Assembly (NCBI RefSeq): GCF_004341085.1
Contig: NZ_SLXW01000006.1
Coordinates: 1-64,000, forward strand
From: Sphingomonas sp. PP-CE-1G-424
Lineage (GTDB): Bacteria > Pseudomonadota > Alphaproteobacteria > Sphingomonadales > Sphingomonadaceae
Direction of reading: 5' to 3'
DNA: 64,000 nucleotides
Part shown: one piece after another, positions 1 through 9,103 of the stretch
Layout of the letters: each line of letters opens with the position of its first letter
Numbering within the stretch: position 1 is the stretch's first letter
Notes under the pieces: generated by a model
The model's input: only the letters and a program-made list of their open reading frames with translations
Database searches by the model: none
What the model was told of the DNA's origin: nothing
Made by a program: the position numbers and the translations under genes

Positions 1-228
1 CGCATGGCGGCGCGCTTGGTTGCGCGCCCTGATATTCTTGCCGTTCGCCGCGAGACGGTCGAACACCCGTTCGGCTCGATCAAGCAATGGATGAACCAGG
101 GCGCATTCCTGATGCGCGGGCTGGAGAAGGTTCGCGCCGAGTTCAGTCTGACCGCGCTCGCCTACAATCTAAGAAGAGCCATTACCCTCATCGGCGTGCC
201 GGGGTTGATCAGGGCCGTACAGGCCTGA
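1..228 (+). CDS. IS1182-type transposase, C-terminal fragment (runs off the left edge)
   Basis: The frame is open from the first base and ends at a TGA at 226-228. The peptide has the end of a DDE transposase: VEHPFGSIKQWM, then FLMRGLEKVRAEFSLTALAYNLRR. This block is characteristic of the C-terminus of IS1182/IS5-like transposases; the Glu in VEHPFG lies where the last acidic residue of the DDE triad is expected. Only about 75 residues are visible, so whether the element is intact cannot be judged. No inverted repeat could be paired because the other end lies outside the window. Confidence 0.75.
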   Translation, partial: RMAARLVARPDILAVRRETVEHPFGSIKQWMNQGAFLMRGLEKVRAEFSLTALAYNLRRAITLIGVPGLIRAVQA

Positions 229-483
229 TCAAGCTCGCCAAATCTGCTGCGCAGCGCTCAATGGCTTCCCCTTGAAGCCACCACAGCGCCACCACGGCAG
301 TAACTCAAAAATATTTGCGCCCAGCTCCACCGTTTAACAAAAGACGTCCGTGCCCATGTGACGGCGAGTTCTCGCACGGTCTGATGCTGTATTGAGAAGG
401 TGACCGGGGAAAGCACATGCCGTTCCCCGGCGGTCGTTGTCAGCGCGGCAGGCGGGTACCCGGAGCAGCAAATCGCGTTGCTA
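229..483. other. Non-coding stretch after the transposase
   Basis: About 255 bases between the transposase stop and the converging DUF2306 gene. Short frames on both strands have no recognisable composition or start signal. It should hold the right end of the IS1182-like element, but without the left end the terminal repeat cannot be identified. Confidence 0.4.
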
Positions 484-996
484 TTAGCCGAACAGCCAGT
501 TGCCGAGCAGCCGGTGGAACGGAAACGTAAAGAAGCCGGCAACGAGCAAGGCGCCGAGCACCATGCCATGCACGGCGCGGCGGTGTCGGGTAATATTGTG
601 GTGGCGAGCCGTCCACCAGATCAACGGCACTTGGAAAAGTGTCCAGAACGACAGCAGGTGGATGACACTGAAGCGCCCCGGCCCGGATACATGGATAAAC
701 AGCGAAGTGATCGCGGTTGCCAGCATAGCGGTGATCCAGACCTTGCCGATAGTCCGATGTTGCCGATCGCCCCGCACGCGTAACAGCATGACCGGGGTCA
801 GCGCAGTTGCGACAAGAATGGTCGTCAGGTGAGCCCAGATGAGGACCGGCACCATCCGCCATTGATCGTGACCGCGTACGACCGCGGCGACGGCCGCGCC
901 GAAAAGGATTACCGCGCCGATCGACAGCAGCCGGTCGATACGCTCCGGGCGTGCGACGGACACGGGGTGTGGGGCAGTGTGAGCTGCGGACGCCAT
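484..996 (-). CDS. DUF2306-like integral membrane protein
   Basis: 170 residues with about four hydrophobic segments (roughly 24-43, 53-73, 86-103 and 145-165). Spaced His and Arg residues between helices (WAHLTT, VIHLLSFWTLFQVPLIWW, HHNITRHRRAVHGMVLG) resemble the DUF2306 membrane family, whose function is unknown. Its ATG overlaps the stop of the upstream TMEM175-like gene in a TAATG arrangement, so the two are almost certainly translated from one mRNA. The family call is from memory of the motif pattern; the membrane nature is seen directly. Confidence 0.65.
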   Translation of the reverse strand: MASAAHTAPHPVSVARPERIDRLLSIGAVILFGAAVAAVVRGHDQWRMVPVLIWAHLTTILVATALTPVMLLRVRGDRQHRTIGKVWITAMLATAITSLFIHVSGPGRFSVIHLLSFWTLFQVPLIWWTARHHNITRHRRAVHGMVLGALLVAGFFTFPFHRLLGNWLFG

Positions 997-1637
997 TACT
1001 GGTGCTCCGTCTCAACAGGCTTGTCCGCACGATTGCCGAGCTTTGTAAGTATCAGGAGAACGAACGGCGTCACCACGATCATGGCGACGAGCCCGGCCGC
1101 CGGTGACACCATACCCGCCACGAATCCCGAGCCAGCGATAACAATAGGGGACCACATTGAGTGGCGCAGTTGGCGAGCATCCTCCACCGCCTCCGGATCG
1201 TCTCGGGACAGATGCCGTAAGGCCACCTTGATGGCTCGAACATTGGCGACACCGACCAGCATCAGATAGGCGGTGTAGAAGCCAATCGCGACACGCAGTA
1301 GCGAATGATCGCTTAGCACCGCGGTCGGAAACGGCATGAAGGCGATGGCCATAAGCAGCAGCAGGTTCGCACGTATCAGCGCTGGATCTGCACGATCGAT
1401 CATCGCCATTAGGCGATGGTGGCCCGTCCAGAAGCGACCGATTACCAAGAAGCTGATGATAAAGCCGATGTAGTTCGGCAGCAGGTCTACCAGCGCCTGC
1501 GCTAGCGATTGATCCGTTGGCGCGTGAAGCTCTGGCAGGCGGACCTCGATCACCAGCAGCGTCATGGCGATGGCGAACACCGCATCCGAGAAGAAGGTCA
1601 GCCGTTCGAGTTTCGCGTGTTCGCGATCATTTGTCAT
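996..1637 (-). CDS. TMEM175-like (DUF1211) potassium channel protein
   Basis: The N-terminus reads RLTFFSDAVFAIAMTLL, the hallmark RxxxFSDxxFxIxxTLL helix of TMEM175 channels, in which conserved residues line the pore. Five to six hydrophobic helices follow over about 213 residues, the usual length for bacterial members. An in-frame extension to 1769 exists, but the first helix starts about 14 residues after the ATG at 1635-1637 and a GGGGGTG sits just upstream, so 1637 is preferred. It forms a two-gene operon with the DUF2306-like gene. The role would be passive K+ (or mixed cation) flux across the inner membrane; physiological context is unknown. Confidence 0.8.
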   Translation of the reverse strand: MTNDREHAKLERLTFFSDAVFAIAMTLLVIEVRLPELHAPTDQSLAQALVDLLPNYIGFIISFLVIGRFWTGHHRLMAMIDRADPALIRANLLLLMAIAFMPFPTAVLSDHSLLRVAIGFYTAYLMLVGVANVRAIKVALRHLSRDDPEAVEDARQLRHSMWSPIVIAGSGFVAGMVSPAAGLVAMIVVTPFVLLILTKLGNRADKPVETEHQ

Positions 1638-1734
1638 TGTCACCCCCATCGGGCGCATCTTCGCGAACTGTCGCGAAGGAGGCAAGACGGACCGAGCATC
1701 ATCCGGGGGAGAAGGGTATCTGGTGAACGGCCCC

Positions 1735-1759
1735 TCCCAATTAAGATCGAATTTTGGGA
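1735..1759. promoter_or_regulatory. Inverted repeat between divergent genes
   Basis: TCCCAA at 1735-1740 and TTGGGA at 1754-1759 are exact inverted copies around an AT-rich centre. They lie between the divergent TMEM175-like gene (start 1637) and the GNAT pseudogene (start 1809), where promoters are expected. A similar pair (CTTTCCC / GGGAAAG) occurs at 12018-12048 upstream of the Ntn hydrolase. It could be a regulator site; no factor can be named. Confidence 0.3.
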
Positions 1760-1808
1760 AGCCGGCCAATAGTTGCGGCGGCCACGCGCGCCGGTCTATC
1801 CAAAATTA

Positions 1809-2355
1809 ATGAATACCGACCTGTCATTGGGCAATCGGCCCGATCTCGCCACCGAACGCCTATCCCTTCGGCGTCCTAACGATCGTGACGTCGACGTCAT
1901 TGTAGGCGTGGTCGGGGATTGGGAAGTGGCGCGCCGCTTGGCGCGTGTTCCGCATCCGTATGGCCCGGCCGATGCCCGCTTTTTTCTAGATCATGTCGTG
2001 CCTACCGAATGGGTATGGGCTGTAACTCTGCGAGGGTCCGACACGCTTCTGGGGGCGATCGGCCTGACGCCGGAAGAAGGCGCTGACGCCGCTGAGTTGG
2101 GTTATTGGCTATCCCCTACCCACTGGGGGAAGTGGCATCACGACCGAAGCCGCAAGAGCCGTCGTTGCCTTTGGTTTTGACAGTCTCGGTCTTCCCGTCC
2201 TCACGTCTGGCTATTTTGAGGATAATCCCCCTTCGGGTCGGGTGCTCCGCAAGCTCGGCTTCGTGGAAACCGGGCGCGTCATGCGGCCTTGCCTTGCGAC
2301 AGGTGGCGAGGTGCCGTCGATAAGGATGGAACTGGCGCACCCTACACGAGGATAA
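1809..2355 (+). pseudogene. GNAT N-acetyltransferase (RimJ/RimL type), frameshifted
   Basis: The first frame from the ATG at 1809 encodes a RimJ/RimL-like start (LATERLSLRRPNDRDVDVI) and runs to GYWLSPTHWGK. In this family the next residues form the acetyl-CoA loop. Removing one G from the five-G run at 2125-2129 restores it: WGSGITTEAARAVVAFGF, then VLRKLGFVETGRVMRP, ending at the TAA at 2353-2355. Both halves together give about 181 residues, normal for the family. A single-base insertion in a homopolymer is either a true null mutation or a sequencing error. Confidence 0.8.
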
Positions 2356-2464
2356 CTACGGGCAAAGGCCGCTGATGCAGCCTTCCCGCCAACGATGGTC
2401 AAGCGAGAATCCGGTAGCGTCTTGAAACTCGTGTGGTTCAGTCCGAGGCCAGAACTAGAGGGTG

Positions 2465-2504
2465 TACGACGACTTACGTTGACGAACTACGATGACTGAC
2501 GTAG
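2465..2504. promoter_or_regulatory. Two tandem candidate BlaI operators
   Basis: TACGACGACTTACGT at 2465-2479 and TACGATGACTGACGT at 2488-2502 are near-identical direct copies (13 of 15 bases) with starts 23 bp apart. Each has TACG and CGTA (or CGT) half-sites in inverted orientation, the layout of BlaI/MecI operators. They end 10 bases before the blaI-like ATG at 2515, so bound repressor would block its own transcription. Seen: the repeats and their place. Inferred: autoregulation. Confidence 0.55.
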
Positions 2505-2514
2505 CAGTACAATC

Positions 2515-2931
2515 ATGAAGCGTCTTCACACCTTTCCAGACAGCGAAGTGCCGCTGCCGACAGAGGCTGAACTGGAAATCTTGAAGGTAATCTGGGAGCA
2601 GGGGCGCAGCACGGTCGGAAGCGCGCACTTCGATCTGAACGAGCAACGAACGCGGGGCTACACTACGGTTCTCAAGCTCATGCAAGTGATGCTCGCCAAA
2701 GGCTTACTTACACGGGTCGACAGCCAGCGAACGCATTTTTACCTGCCCTCGGTTACCGAGAAGCAGGTTCGTACCGCGTATGTAGCTGAGATCACACGCA
2801 AGCTGTTTGGCGGATCACTCTTTGGGCTCGCCTCGTTCGCGCTGAGCCTGACCCCGACCGATGAGGAAATCGACGACATACGGGCGATACTCGACACTCA
2901 TGACGACACTGTGAGCAGCCCGGACGGCTAA
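2515..2931 (+). CDS. BlaI/MecI/CopY-family transcriptional repressor
   Basis: 138 residues with the family's winged-helix domain: LPTEAELEILKVIWEQG (helix 1), then the DNA-reading stretch RGYTTVLKLMQVMLAKGLLTR and the wing RTHFYLP. The C-terminal third is the dimerisation region in which BlaI and MecI are normally cleaved. No BlaR1-type membrane sensor lies beside it. Instead the next genes on the same strand encode a secreted aspartyl protease (19 bases downstream) and a membrane or secreted metallopeptidase, so an unusual signalling partner is possible. Two candidate operators precede the start. Confidence 0.85.
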   Translation: MKRLHTFPDSEVPLPTEAELEILKVIWEQGRSTVGSAHFDLNEQRTRGYTTVLKLMQVMLAKGLLTRVDSQRTHFYLPSVTEKQVRTAYVAEITRKLFGGSLFGLASFALSLTPTDEEIDDIRAILDTHDDTVSSPDG

Positions 2932-2950
2932 TCAAAGAGGGGGATAATGA

Positions 2951-3784
2951 ATGAAAAAGTTGCTGCTGCTGGGTGCTTTGTTTGTCAGCTTCCCAGCGAC
3001 ATCATCGCCGGTCGACGGTCCGCACGTTATCGCACTCGATCGGTTTCAAGGTAAACAGTTCACAGTCAGGGCAAAAGTGGCGGGTGTCGAACGCACCATG
3101 CTGTTTGACACCGGCGAGGGCGTCACCATGATTTCACCCCAGATCGCTCGCGACATTGGATGCCGCCCGTGGGGCAATATAACCGGCTTTCGAATGGCAG
3201 GTGAACGCATCGACGTACCTCGTTGCGACAATGTAGCGATCGAACTCGCCGGCAAGCGCTATATCGCGCCGACGACCATCGTGTACGATCTGGCAAAGGT
3301 TGACACGGATGCCGCTACACTGGGAGGCGCGGTCGGACTTGATCTGTTCGCCGGTCATACCATCACGATCCGCTTTGCCACGGGAGATGTGATTGTCGAG
3401 ACGTCGGCCTCCGCTGCCAAACGAGTACGGAATGCCACCGAAGTGCCGATCCGCCTGTCTCGCCCGAGCGAGGGTGCTGCGCTAGATGTGAACATCGGCG
3501 TTGATACTCCCCGCGGCCGTGCTTGGATGGAACTTGACTCCGGTAATGCTGGGCCAACCATCTTTGTGTCACCCCAGATTGCTCCATTGCTGGGTCTTCG
3601 CGCCGATACAAAAGAGGCTCAGCCGGTAACTGCTACCATCGCGCCAGGCGTTACCTTCGCAGGAAAAGCTCGCGTCTTTCCGGATATGATAATGGATGGC
3701 AACATCGGGATGCAGTTGATGGGGCGGCGCGACCTAACTCTTGATTTAAAAACAGGGCGCGCATGGATCAGCGTTGTGCGGTGA
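2951..3784 (+). CDS. Secreted retropepsin-like aspartyl protease, two-lobed
   Basis: 277 residues starting with a signal peptide (MKKLLLLGALFVSFPATSS). It contains two aspartyl-protease signatures: FDTGEG with Asp53-Thr-Gly, and ELDSGNAG with Asp196-Ser-Gly, so both lobes can come from one chain as in pepsins. Periplasmic or cell-surface location is expected. A GAGGGG ribosome site precedes the ATG. It follows the BlaI-like gene closely and may share its regulation. A second protease of the same type lies at 5416-6354. Substrate is unknown. Confidence 0.7.
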   Translation: MKKLLLLGALFVSFPATSSPVDGPHVIALDRFQGKQFTVRAKVAGVERTMLFDTGEGVTMISPQIARDIGCRPWGNITGFRMAGERIDVPRCDNVAIELAGKRYIAPTTIVYDLAKVDTDAATLGGAVGLDLFAGHTITIRFATGDVIVETSASAAKRVRNATEVPIRLSRPSEGAALDVNIGVDTPRGRAWMELDSGNAGPTIFVSPQIAPLLGLRADTKEAQPVTATIAPGVTFAGKARVFPDMIMDGNIGMQLMGRRDLTLDLKTGRAWISVVR

Positions 3785-3947
3785 TAGATCGGACCGTCGC
3801 TCTGCGATCCTTTGCAAGGAAACAGAACAACAAGCGCTCCGCTAAGAATTGCAGCAGGGCGCTTGGGACAGCAATGCCGATTTTGGTTCACCGCACATAC
3901 AGTCTGGGTCACCTTTAATATGACCTGAGCCGAGGGGGATCGGGAAC

Positions 3948-5355
3948 ATGCTGACATTGGTAATAGCGTTGTTGACTCAGGCTATAACAACGACAGAAGC
4001 TCCCTCTAAACCTGCCACGGCGATTGTTACCCGCAGCCGCAACGAATGGCGGGTAGAGTATCGTCTGAAGAAGAAAAGCAGGGCATGGCTCTTTCCTGTT
4101 TCACAACCTGTATCGCGTACCCACGAGCCTTGGCGGGAGCGCGCCTGGCGCGTCATAACCGCCGGCGTCCACATTGAACGTCGCGGTTCGTATGACGTCC
4201 TCGTCCCGACGAACGGCACTTTCGTACCGCTGAAAGTCCAGATCGTCTTCACGCCGACCAACGCCACGCTTGATCGGGAGTACGATCCAGCCATCGCCTT
4301 CAGCAACGGTGCAACCGCATTGTATTCGGATCAGTTTGACGTGATCCCAAGCGCCGATCTGAACGCGATCGGCGCCAAAGAAGCCGGTCTCTCAGTCCGA
4401 GATTTGGGCGGATCGCACACTACGGTACGCTTTCACGATGTCAGCGGTCCGGTCTTCGTTCAGGGGCGGCGACAAAGCGATCCCGTCTTGATTGGAGGAG
4501 AGACGTACGTCGTTTTCGGTTCGAGCAAGGTCGAGGAAACGGCTGGAGTGGCAATGTTGGCCGACCCGGCGTTGCCCGAATGGGTAAAGGCTGAGGTTGC
4601 GGGCTTCGCACCAAAACGTTGCCGAGGCATACGCTTCACGACTGGGTAGCCGCACTGATCCTCATCTGCCGTTGCTGTTGATGGGCTGGCGTGGTGCAAC
4701 GCCGGGGAAAGTTATCAACGACGGTGGTGTACGGCCCGGACAGATCGTATTTAATTTTGAAGGTGAGGGACTGCTCGAGCGTAACGAACGTGCCGCACAA
4801 CGAACGCGATGGTTCATCGCACATGAGATGGCGCATTTTTGGCTGGGGACTTCCGGCATCGCATATCGGAAGCCGTCCGAGGCCTGGATTACAGAAGGCG
4901 GTGCGGAAATGATGGCGTTTACGCTCTTGGCCGCCACGGACCACGACTATGCGTTAGCCGAGCTTCAGCATGCAGTTCAGGATTGCATCAAGTCCGCGAC
5001 CAAGCCCGTCATCAGCGCTGGCGAGCGGCACGAAAACCGTACCTTCTATTCCTGTGGCGCGACGTTCGCACTTGCGGCGGTCAGCGCTCAGAAACGCAAA
5101 GGAGGTCGAGATTACTTCGACTTCATCCGCCCCCTGCTGGATGAGCACAGGTCCGATCGGCTTTTGGGAAGCGCGGACTGGTTAACCCGCTTCGATGCGG
5201 TTTCCGGAGATAGCGAAGCAGGAGGTATCGTCAAATCCATACTATCCGTAGGCGTCGCTGATCCTACGGGTGCGATCGAGACGCTGTTCCAGCAGACCGG
5301 TGTGCCATATTCCCGGAACGATAATAAGCTAACGCTGTCCGCTAATGCGATCTGA
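3948..5355 (+). pseudogene. M1-like HExxH zinc metallopeptidase, frameshifted
   Basis: The first frame (3948-4649) starts after GGGATCGGGA and gives a secretory leader and a beta-rich N-terminal domain. The second frame continues with NVAEAYASRLGSRTDPHLP, the zinc site HEMAH (4822-4836), and about 19 residues later the Glu in EAWITEGGAE, the gluzincin pattern of M1-type peptidases. Deleting one A from the four-A run at 4613-4616 joins the frames as GFAPNVAEAYA. The joined protein would be about 468 residues. It is probably cotranscribed with the upstream aspartyl protease. Either inactive, or intact with a base-call error. Confidence 0.75.
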
Positions 5356-5415
5356 AGAGGCTGATTAGCCCGTCACGATCGCAATAGAGGCCATACGGTT
5401 TCCACGGTTGGCGAC

Positions 5416-6354
5416 TTAGCGGATCATACTGAATCGGACGTTGGCAGTTAGATCGAGGATCACGATGCCATCCCAAAACGGTGCATTGCCAAGGACACCA
5501 TCGGTCTGAACCGGCCAGTCGGAGAAGCTGGTAGGAGCGTCGGGATTGGTGAACACGTCGACCTTTCCTAACGTGGTTTCGCCAATCATGACGGGGGAGA
5601 GCGACAGAGCGCCGGCCAGCGTGAATGACTTCCCCCAAGCCATTCCCTTTATAGATGCCGGCGCTCTGTCGGTGCTATCGCGACCGGTGAGAGCTTTCCA
5701 CTGCAACAGATCAACGTGAAGCGGCATTTCGCTCGATCCGGTATCAAACACTACTGTATCACTTTTGAAGCCTCCCGACGTGATAGGCACATGAAACTTA
5801 GCGTTGCGCAGCATAGCGCGGACAAAATCAGCTTTGCGCAGTGGCGCTGGTAGGTCTGCCTCTGCAAAGACACAGAGTCTCTTTGCCGGGTAATCTATGA
5901 CCGTAATTTTACCCAGCAGAGCTGGAAGGCCAAGAGTTCCACGAACAGTCGGGTCATCATCCAGATCCGTGTTGATATAGATTTTTGGTCGGTCGATCGC
6001 TGTTCCAACGACCTTGAAGGATCGTGCTTGAAAATTCTCGTCGCCCTTTTTCGCCCATCCCGCTTTCGCGGCAAACTGTCCGTATAAGATCGTAACATTA
6101 GCACCGGTGTCGAGCTGGAGAGGCAAGGTCATGCCGTTCACCTCAACTGGAATGCTGATACCGCCGCGCTCCCCACCCTTATCGTTCGGCAACCATGCGA
6201 AAGGAACACATTGCGCTTTGCCGGCGAGACTTGCGGAAGCGTCAGCCAGCGCGCTTCCCGCCAAACTCGTTCGAGCGCCAGTCACTTTACCGTCTCCTGA
6301 AACTCCGGACGCTAAAGCGGCAGCAGCTAAAATGGCAAAGGCGTTCGCGAGCAT
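5416..6354 (-). CDS. Secreted retropepsin-like aspartyl protease, second copy
   Basis: 312 residues with a hydrophobic leader (MLANAFAILAAAALASGVSG). Two catalytic signatures are visible: LQLDTGANVTIL in the first lobe and VVFDTGSSEMPL in the second. The layout matches the protease at 2951-3784, but similarity outside the motifs is low. AGGA lies six bases before the ATG. It converges with the metallopeptidase pseudogene, 60 bases away. Three secreted peptidase genes within 3.5 kb suggest a shared task in envelope proteolysis; the target is not visible. Confidence 0.7.
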   Translation of the reverse strand: MLANAFAILAAAALASGVSGDGKVTGARTSLAGSALADASASLAGKAQCVPFAWLPNDKGGERGGISIPVEVNGMTLPLQLDTGANVTILYGQFAAKAGWAKKGDENFQARSFKVVGTAIDRPKIYINTDLDDDPTVRGTLGLPALLGKITVIDYPAKRLCVFAEADLPAPLRKADFVRAMLRNAKFHVPITSGGFKSDTVVFDTGSSEMPLHVDLLQWKALTGRDSTDRAPASIKGMAWGKSFTLAGALSLSPVMIGETTLGKVDVFTNPDAPTSFSDWPVQTDGVLGNAPFWDGIVILDLTANVRFSMIR

Positions 6355-6642
6355 TTACAATCCTATCTGGGGTTATAGCCGCCAACGTTCAAGAGCTAAG
6401 GCGGTACGATGAACGACGATACAGTGCCAAGCCCCGCGGTCGTGGTCCACTCGGAAACGACGTCTCCGTCCAAGTGGTTGTGGGTATCACGTTGCCGATC
6501 GCAACGGACCTGGAGCAATCACAGATCAGCAATTGATTGAATCCATAGCACGCGTCTAAAACGTCATTTTTGAAAGAGATCGAGCAGTAGGAAATAAACG
6601 GCCCCTCAAAACCCCTTGCAGGGAGATGCTGAGTAGTGGACC

Positions 6643-7098
6643 GTGGGTGGGAGCTACCATCTGACGAAACACACAGTGCGGTACGGGACGGCCACCATCA
6701 TAAATGGTGTCCGTCATACAGACGCTGAACTTTGCCATCCGAATCTCGGCGTCATAGATATATCTGAAGACCTAGCATCTAAAATAATTGAGGATATTGA
6801 TTTGCACCGCAAAGCCGACCTGATGACATACGCTGTCTACATCCTCCAGATTTTGATATTCGTGTCCCTTTGGTTGGCTTATAACAGTGACAATCCCAGC
6901 GCGTCGGGAAGCGACGTGGCGGGTGAAGGGATGTCTAGAGGATTTCAAGAATTAGGGTCCATCACATTCGGCCTTATAACCGTCATATTGTCATTGATTG
7001 CTGTCAAGTGCAAAACGGGTGAGATACGAGCGACGGCATTTATATTGAACATCGTTATAGCCATGATAGCTATCAAGTATATTGGCGTTATCGAGTAA
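6643..7098 (+). CDS. Small membrane protein of unknown function
   Basis: 151 residues from a GTG at 6643. The N-terminal 55 residues are polar; then come three hydrophobic segments near residues 61-80, 101-122 and 127-147. No family is recognised. Base composition is clearly richer in A and T than the neighbours, which suggests foreign origin. The start is uncertain: no convincing ribosome site precedes the GTG, and the ATG at residue 62 would leave only the membrane part. Confidence 0.45.
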   Translation: MGGSYHLTKHTVRYGTATIINGVRHTDAELCHPNLGVIDISEDLASKIIEDIDLHRKADLMTYAVYILQILIFVSLWLAYNSDNPSASGSDVAGEGMSRGFQELGSITFGLITVILSLIAVKCKTGEIRATAFILNIVIAMIAIKYIGVIE

Positions 7099-7383
7099 AT
7101 CCTATTCACATGGGAAAATAGATGTTCTTCGTCCAAACTAACTCCCCAGTGCGGGCTATTCTAGTGAATGTCCGGTTTCGCTGAGACTCGTCAGGGCGGC
7201 GTGGCGGCGGGTGGGCGAAACCGACTGGTCCCTTTCCCGTAAACGAAAGACGACCGAGACCGCGTGGGTGTTCTCACAATCGAACGGCAGTCGAGAAGGG
7301 ATCGGCGTTCTCGGAATCGATCGCATTTCGGGAACGCGGGCGTCAAATTTCGTTCGCCTCCGCATGACAGGACCCCCTGAATT
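7099..7383. other. Non-coding stretch
   Basis: 285 bases between the small membrane protein and the lipoprotein pseudogene. No credible gene is present. The part around 7160-7360 is GC-rich and has the word GAATGTCCGGTTTCG, reminiscent of the dispersed intergenic repeats described at 37.5, 44.3 and 58.7 kb, but too weak to call. Confidence 0.3.
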
Positions 7384-7689
7384 TTAGTGCGGGCCAACAG
7401 CCATATTTCCGAAGCGATAACAGTCTCTATTATCGCCCACCATCTTAACGTCCGTCACCCGCTCGGCTGGGTCGGTCGTCACCAACAATGTGCAGGGATG
7501 TTGGTCATCGGTAGCTTTCCACGTGTATCTGTTTCCTCCTGTAAAGGGCTCTTTATGATCAGGTTGGCCGTAGCGCTGCTCTAGGCTTGCTAGCGGTTTT
7601 CCCTTCAAAGATAAGTTACGGGCCATATTACCGGCCAAACATCCGGTCAGGCCTAAGGATCATGCCGCCACAACGATTACACGATTCAT
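7384..7689 (-). pseudogene. Small lipoprotein with an in-frame stop in the signal peptide
   Basis: An ideal ribosome site (GGAGGTGATTT) precedes the ATG at 7687-7689. Translation gives MNRVIVVAA, a TGA (7660-7662), then SLGLTGCLAGN. LTGC is a lipobox, so the gene should encode an outer-membrane or periplasmic lipoprotein of about 101 residues with the mature part GNMARNLSLKGKPLASLEQRYGQ. One base change (for example TTA to TGA) would explain the stop. The remaining open frame from 7638 has no secretion signal, so the product is probably not made correctly. No family is recognised. Confidence 0.65.
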
Positions 7690-7721
7690 AAATCACCTCC
7701 GATAAAATCAACCGCGTCTAT

Positions 7722-8810
7722 TTATCTCAAGACGGTTTCAGCATCCGCCAAGCGAACATCGTGCATCTGATTTAGGTATGCTTCATAATAGCCCTTGTGC
7801 GACGCGCCGACGATGGCGAGCATCCGCGTGCCTGGGTAACGCCCCAGCACGTCACGAATGTTTGCAACCATGCGAAGATTCCGCGTTTCCCAATAACCGA
7901 CATAGTTTCGGCCGAATTGCTGCGGTGATGGCTCAACGAGCGCGGCACCAAAATCTGCGTGGAAGGCGAGCTTTGGCAAGGTCGGAGCGTTTAGCGCACG
8001 GTACATCGTCAATACGCCGTCTGGCTTGGCCAGCCCCGCATCAAGCCGGGCATCATCGATTTGCCGTTCGTGGGCAGAGGGGTTGTTCCACGCTTTGGCA
8101 ATCGCGTCACCGTACGCCTTCCGCTCAGCCGGATCGGGACCATCTGCGGTATCGGCCGAATGATCGTCTACACTCCAAACGCGTTCCAGCCCCAAGCGCG
8201 CAGCTAGTGCGGCGCCGATCAAGGTGGACTCGTTCCGCCCGTTGCCGAACTTCGTCAGCGCGGCGGCCAGATCATCGTTCAGACCATCGCCAGCGTGACG
8301 CTCTGCCTGTGGCAGCCGCAACCACTGGACCAGCGCAGAGTTGCGCTCTCCAGCTGCCATGAAGATGGCGGCGAGATGCCGACGATCGGTCGCCTTCGGC
8401 GAGGCCGGCCAAGCGGCAAGAAGCCGTTCCGCTTCTGCGTTGGCGGCGGGTACATCCAATCCCGTCGCCTGGCCTGCTGCTGTCGGATCGGCACAATAAG
8501 TCTGCACGGTTTCCGCATAACGGGAGGGGTAGCGACGAAGGGCATCACATTGGAGGCCGGACATATCCTCCGTAGCAATAGCGGTCGGGTGCCATGTCGC
8601 CAGTCGATCGAGCAACGGAACAAGCATAGGCGGCTTGAAGTCCTGCGACGCGCCAGACAAATGGGTCGAGCCTAAGACTAGCACGTCGTTAGGATGACCC
8701 GCAGGCGGCCCCTTCAATGTTTCGGGCCGAAATACGGGTTGGTAGCTCTGCCCTTGCGCGGGTGAGATAGCGGTCAGAAACGCAATGCCAACGGCCAAAA
8801 CAATACGCAT
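7722..8810 (-). CDS. DUF5694-like secreted protein (TraB/TIKI-type fold suspected)
   Basis: 362 residues with a clear signal peptide (MRIVLAVGIAFLTAISPAQG) and GGAGGTCGT before the ATG. Conserved-looking motifs are VLVLGSTHLSG (His50), IATEDMSG (Glu81) and near the C-terminus LAIVGASHKGYYEAYL. The first GxxH, the Glu and the last GxxH resemble the metal site of the TraB/ChaN/EreA-type hydrolase fold, and the overall sequence fits DUF5694. Role unknown; a periplasmic hydrolase or metal-dependent protease is possible. The fold assignment is inference. Confidence 0.6.
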   Translation of the reverse strand: MRIVLAVGIAFLTAISPAQGQSYQPVFRPETLKGPPAGHPNDVLVLGSTHLSGASQDFKPPMLVPLLDRLATWHPTAIATEDMSGLQCDALRRYPSRYAETVQTYCADPTAAGQATGLDVPAANAEAERLLAAWPASPKATDRRHLAAIFMAAGERNSALVQWLRLPQAERHAGDGLNDDLAAALTKFGNGRNESTLIGAALAARLGLERVWSVDDHSADTADGPDPAERKAYGDAIAKAWNNPSAHERQIDDARLDAGLAKPDGVLTMYRALNAPTLPKLAFHADFGAALVEPSPQQFGRNYVGYWETRNLRMVANIRDVLGRYPGTRMLAIVGASHKGYYEAYLNQMHDVRLADAETVLR

Positions 8811-9103
8811 ACGACCTCCGAAACCGGTATGTCGGCCGGTGTATTGAGCACCTACGACCGAGCCATTCTTTCCAATCCATCATGCATATGCTAGATGGTG
8901 CTATGCCGTCGTAATACACCGCTACGCGGGTGTCTAGCTGGATCAAGGAAGAACCGTGGCTGCCTATTTCGCAAGGCACCGCCAGCGAGACGGCGAGGGC
9001 TTTCCCGAGAGGATGCTGAATTGGGAATCACAGAAGCGAGTGCGGAATGTACCTAGCCACTGCCGATCAGTGATGCTCGCCGCATCACGCGGTGATGACC
9101 GAA

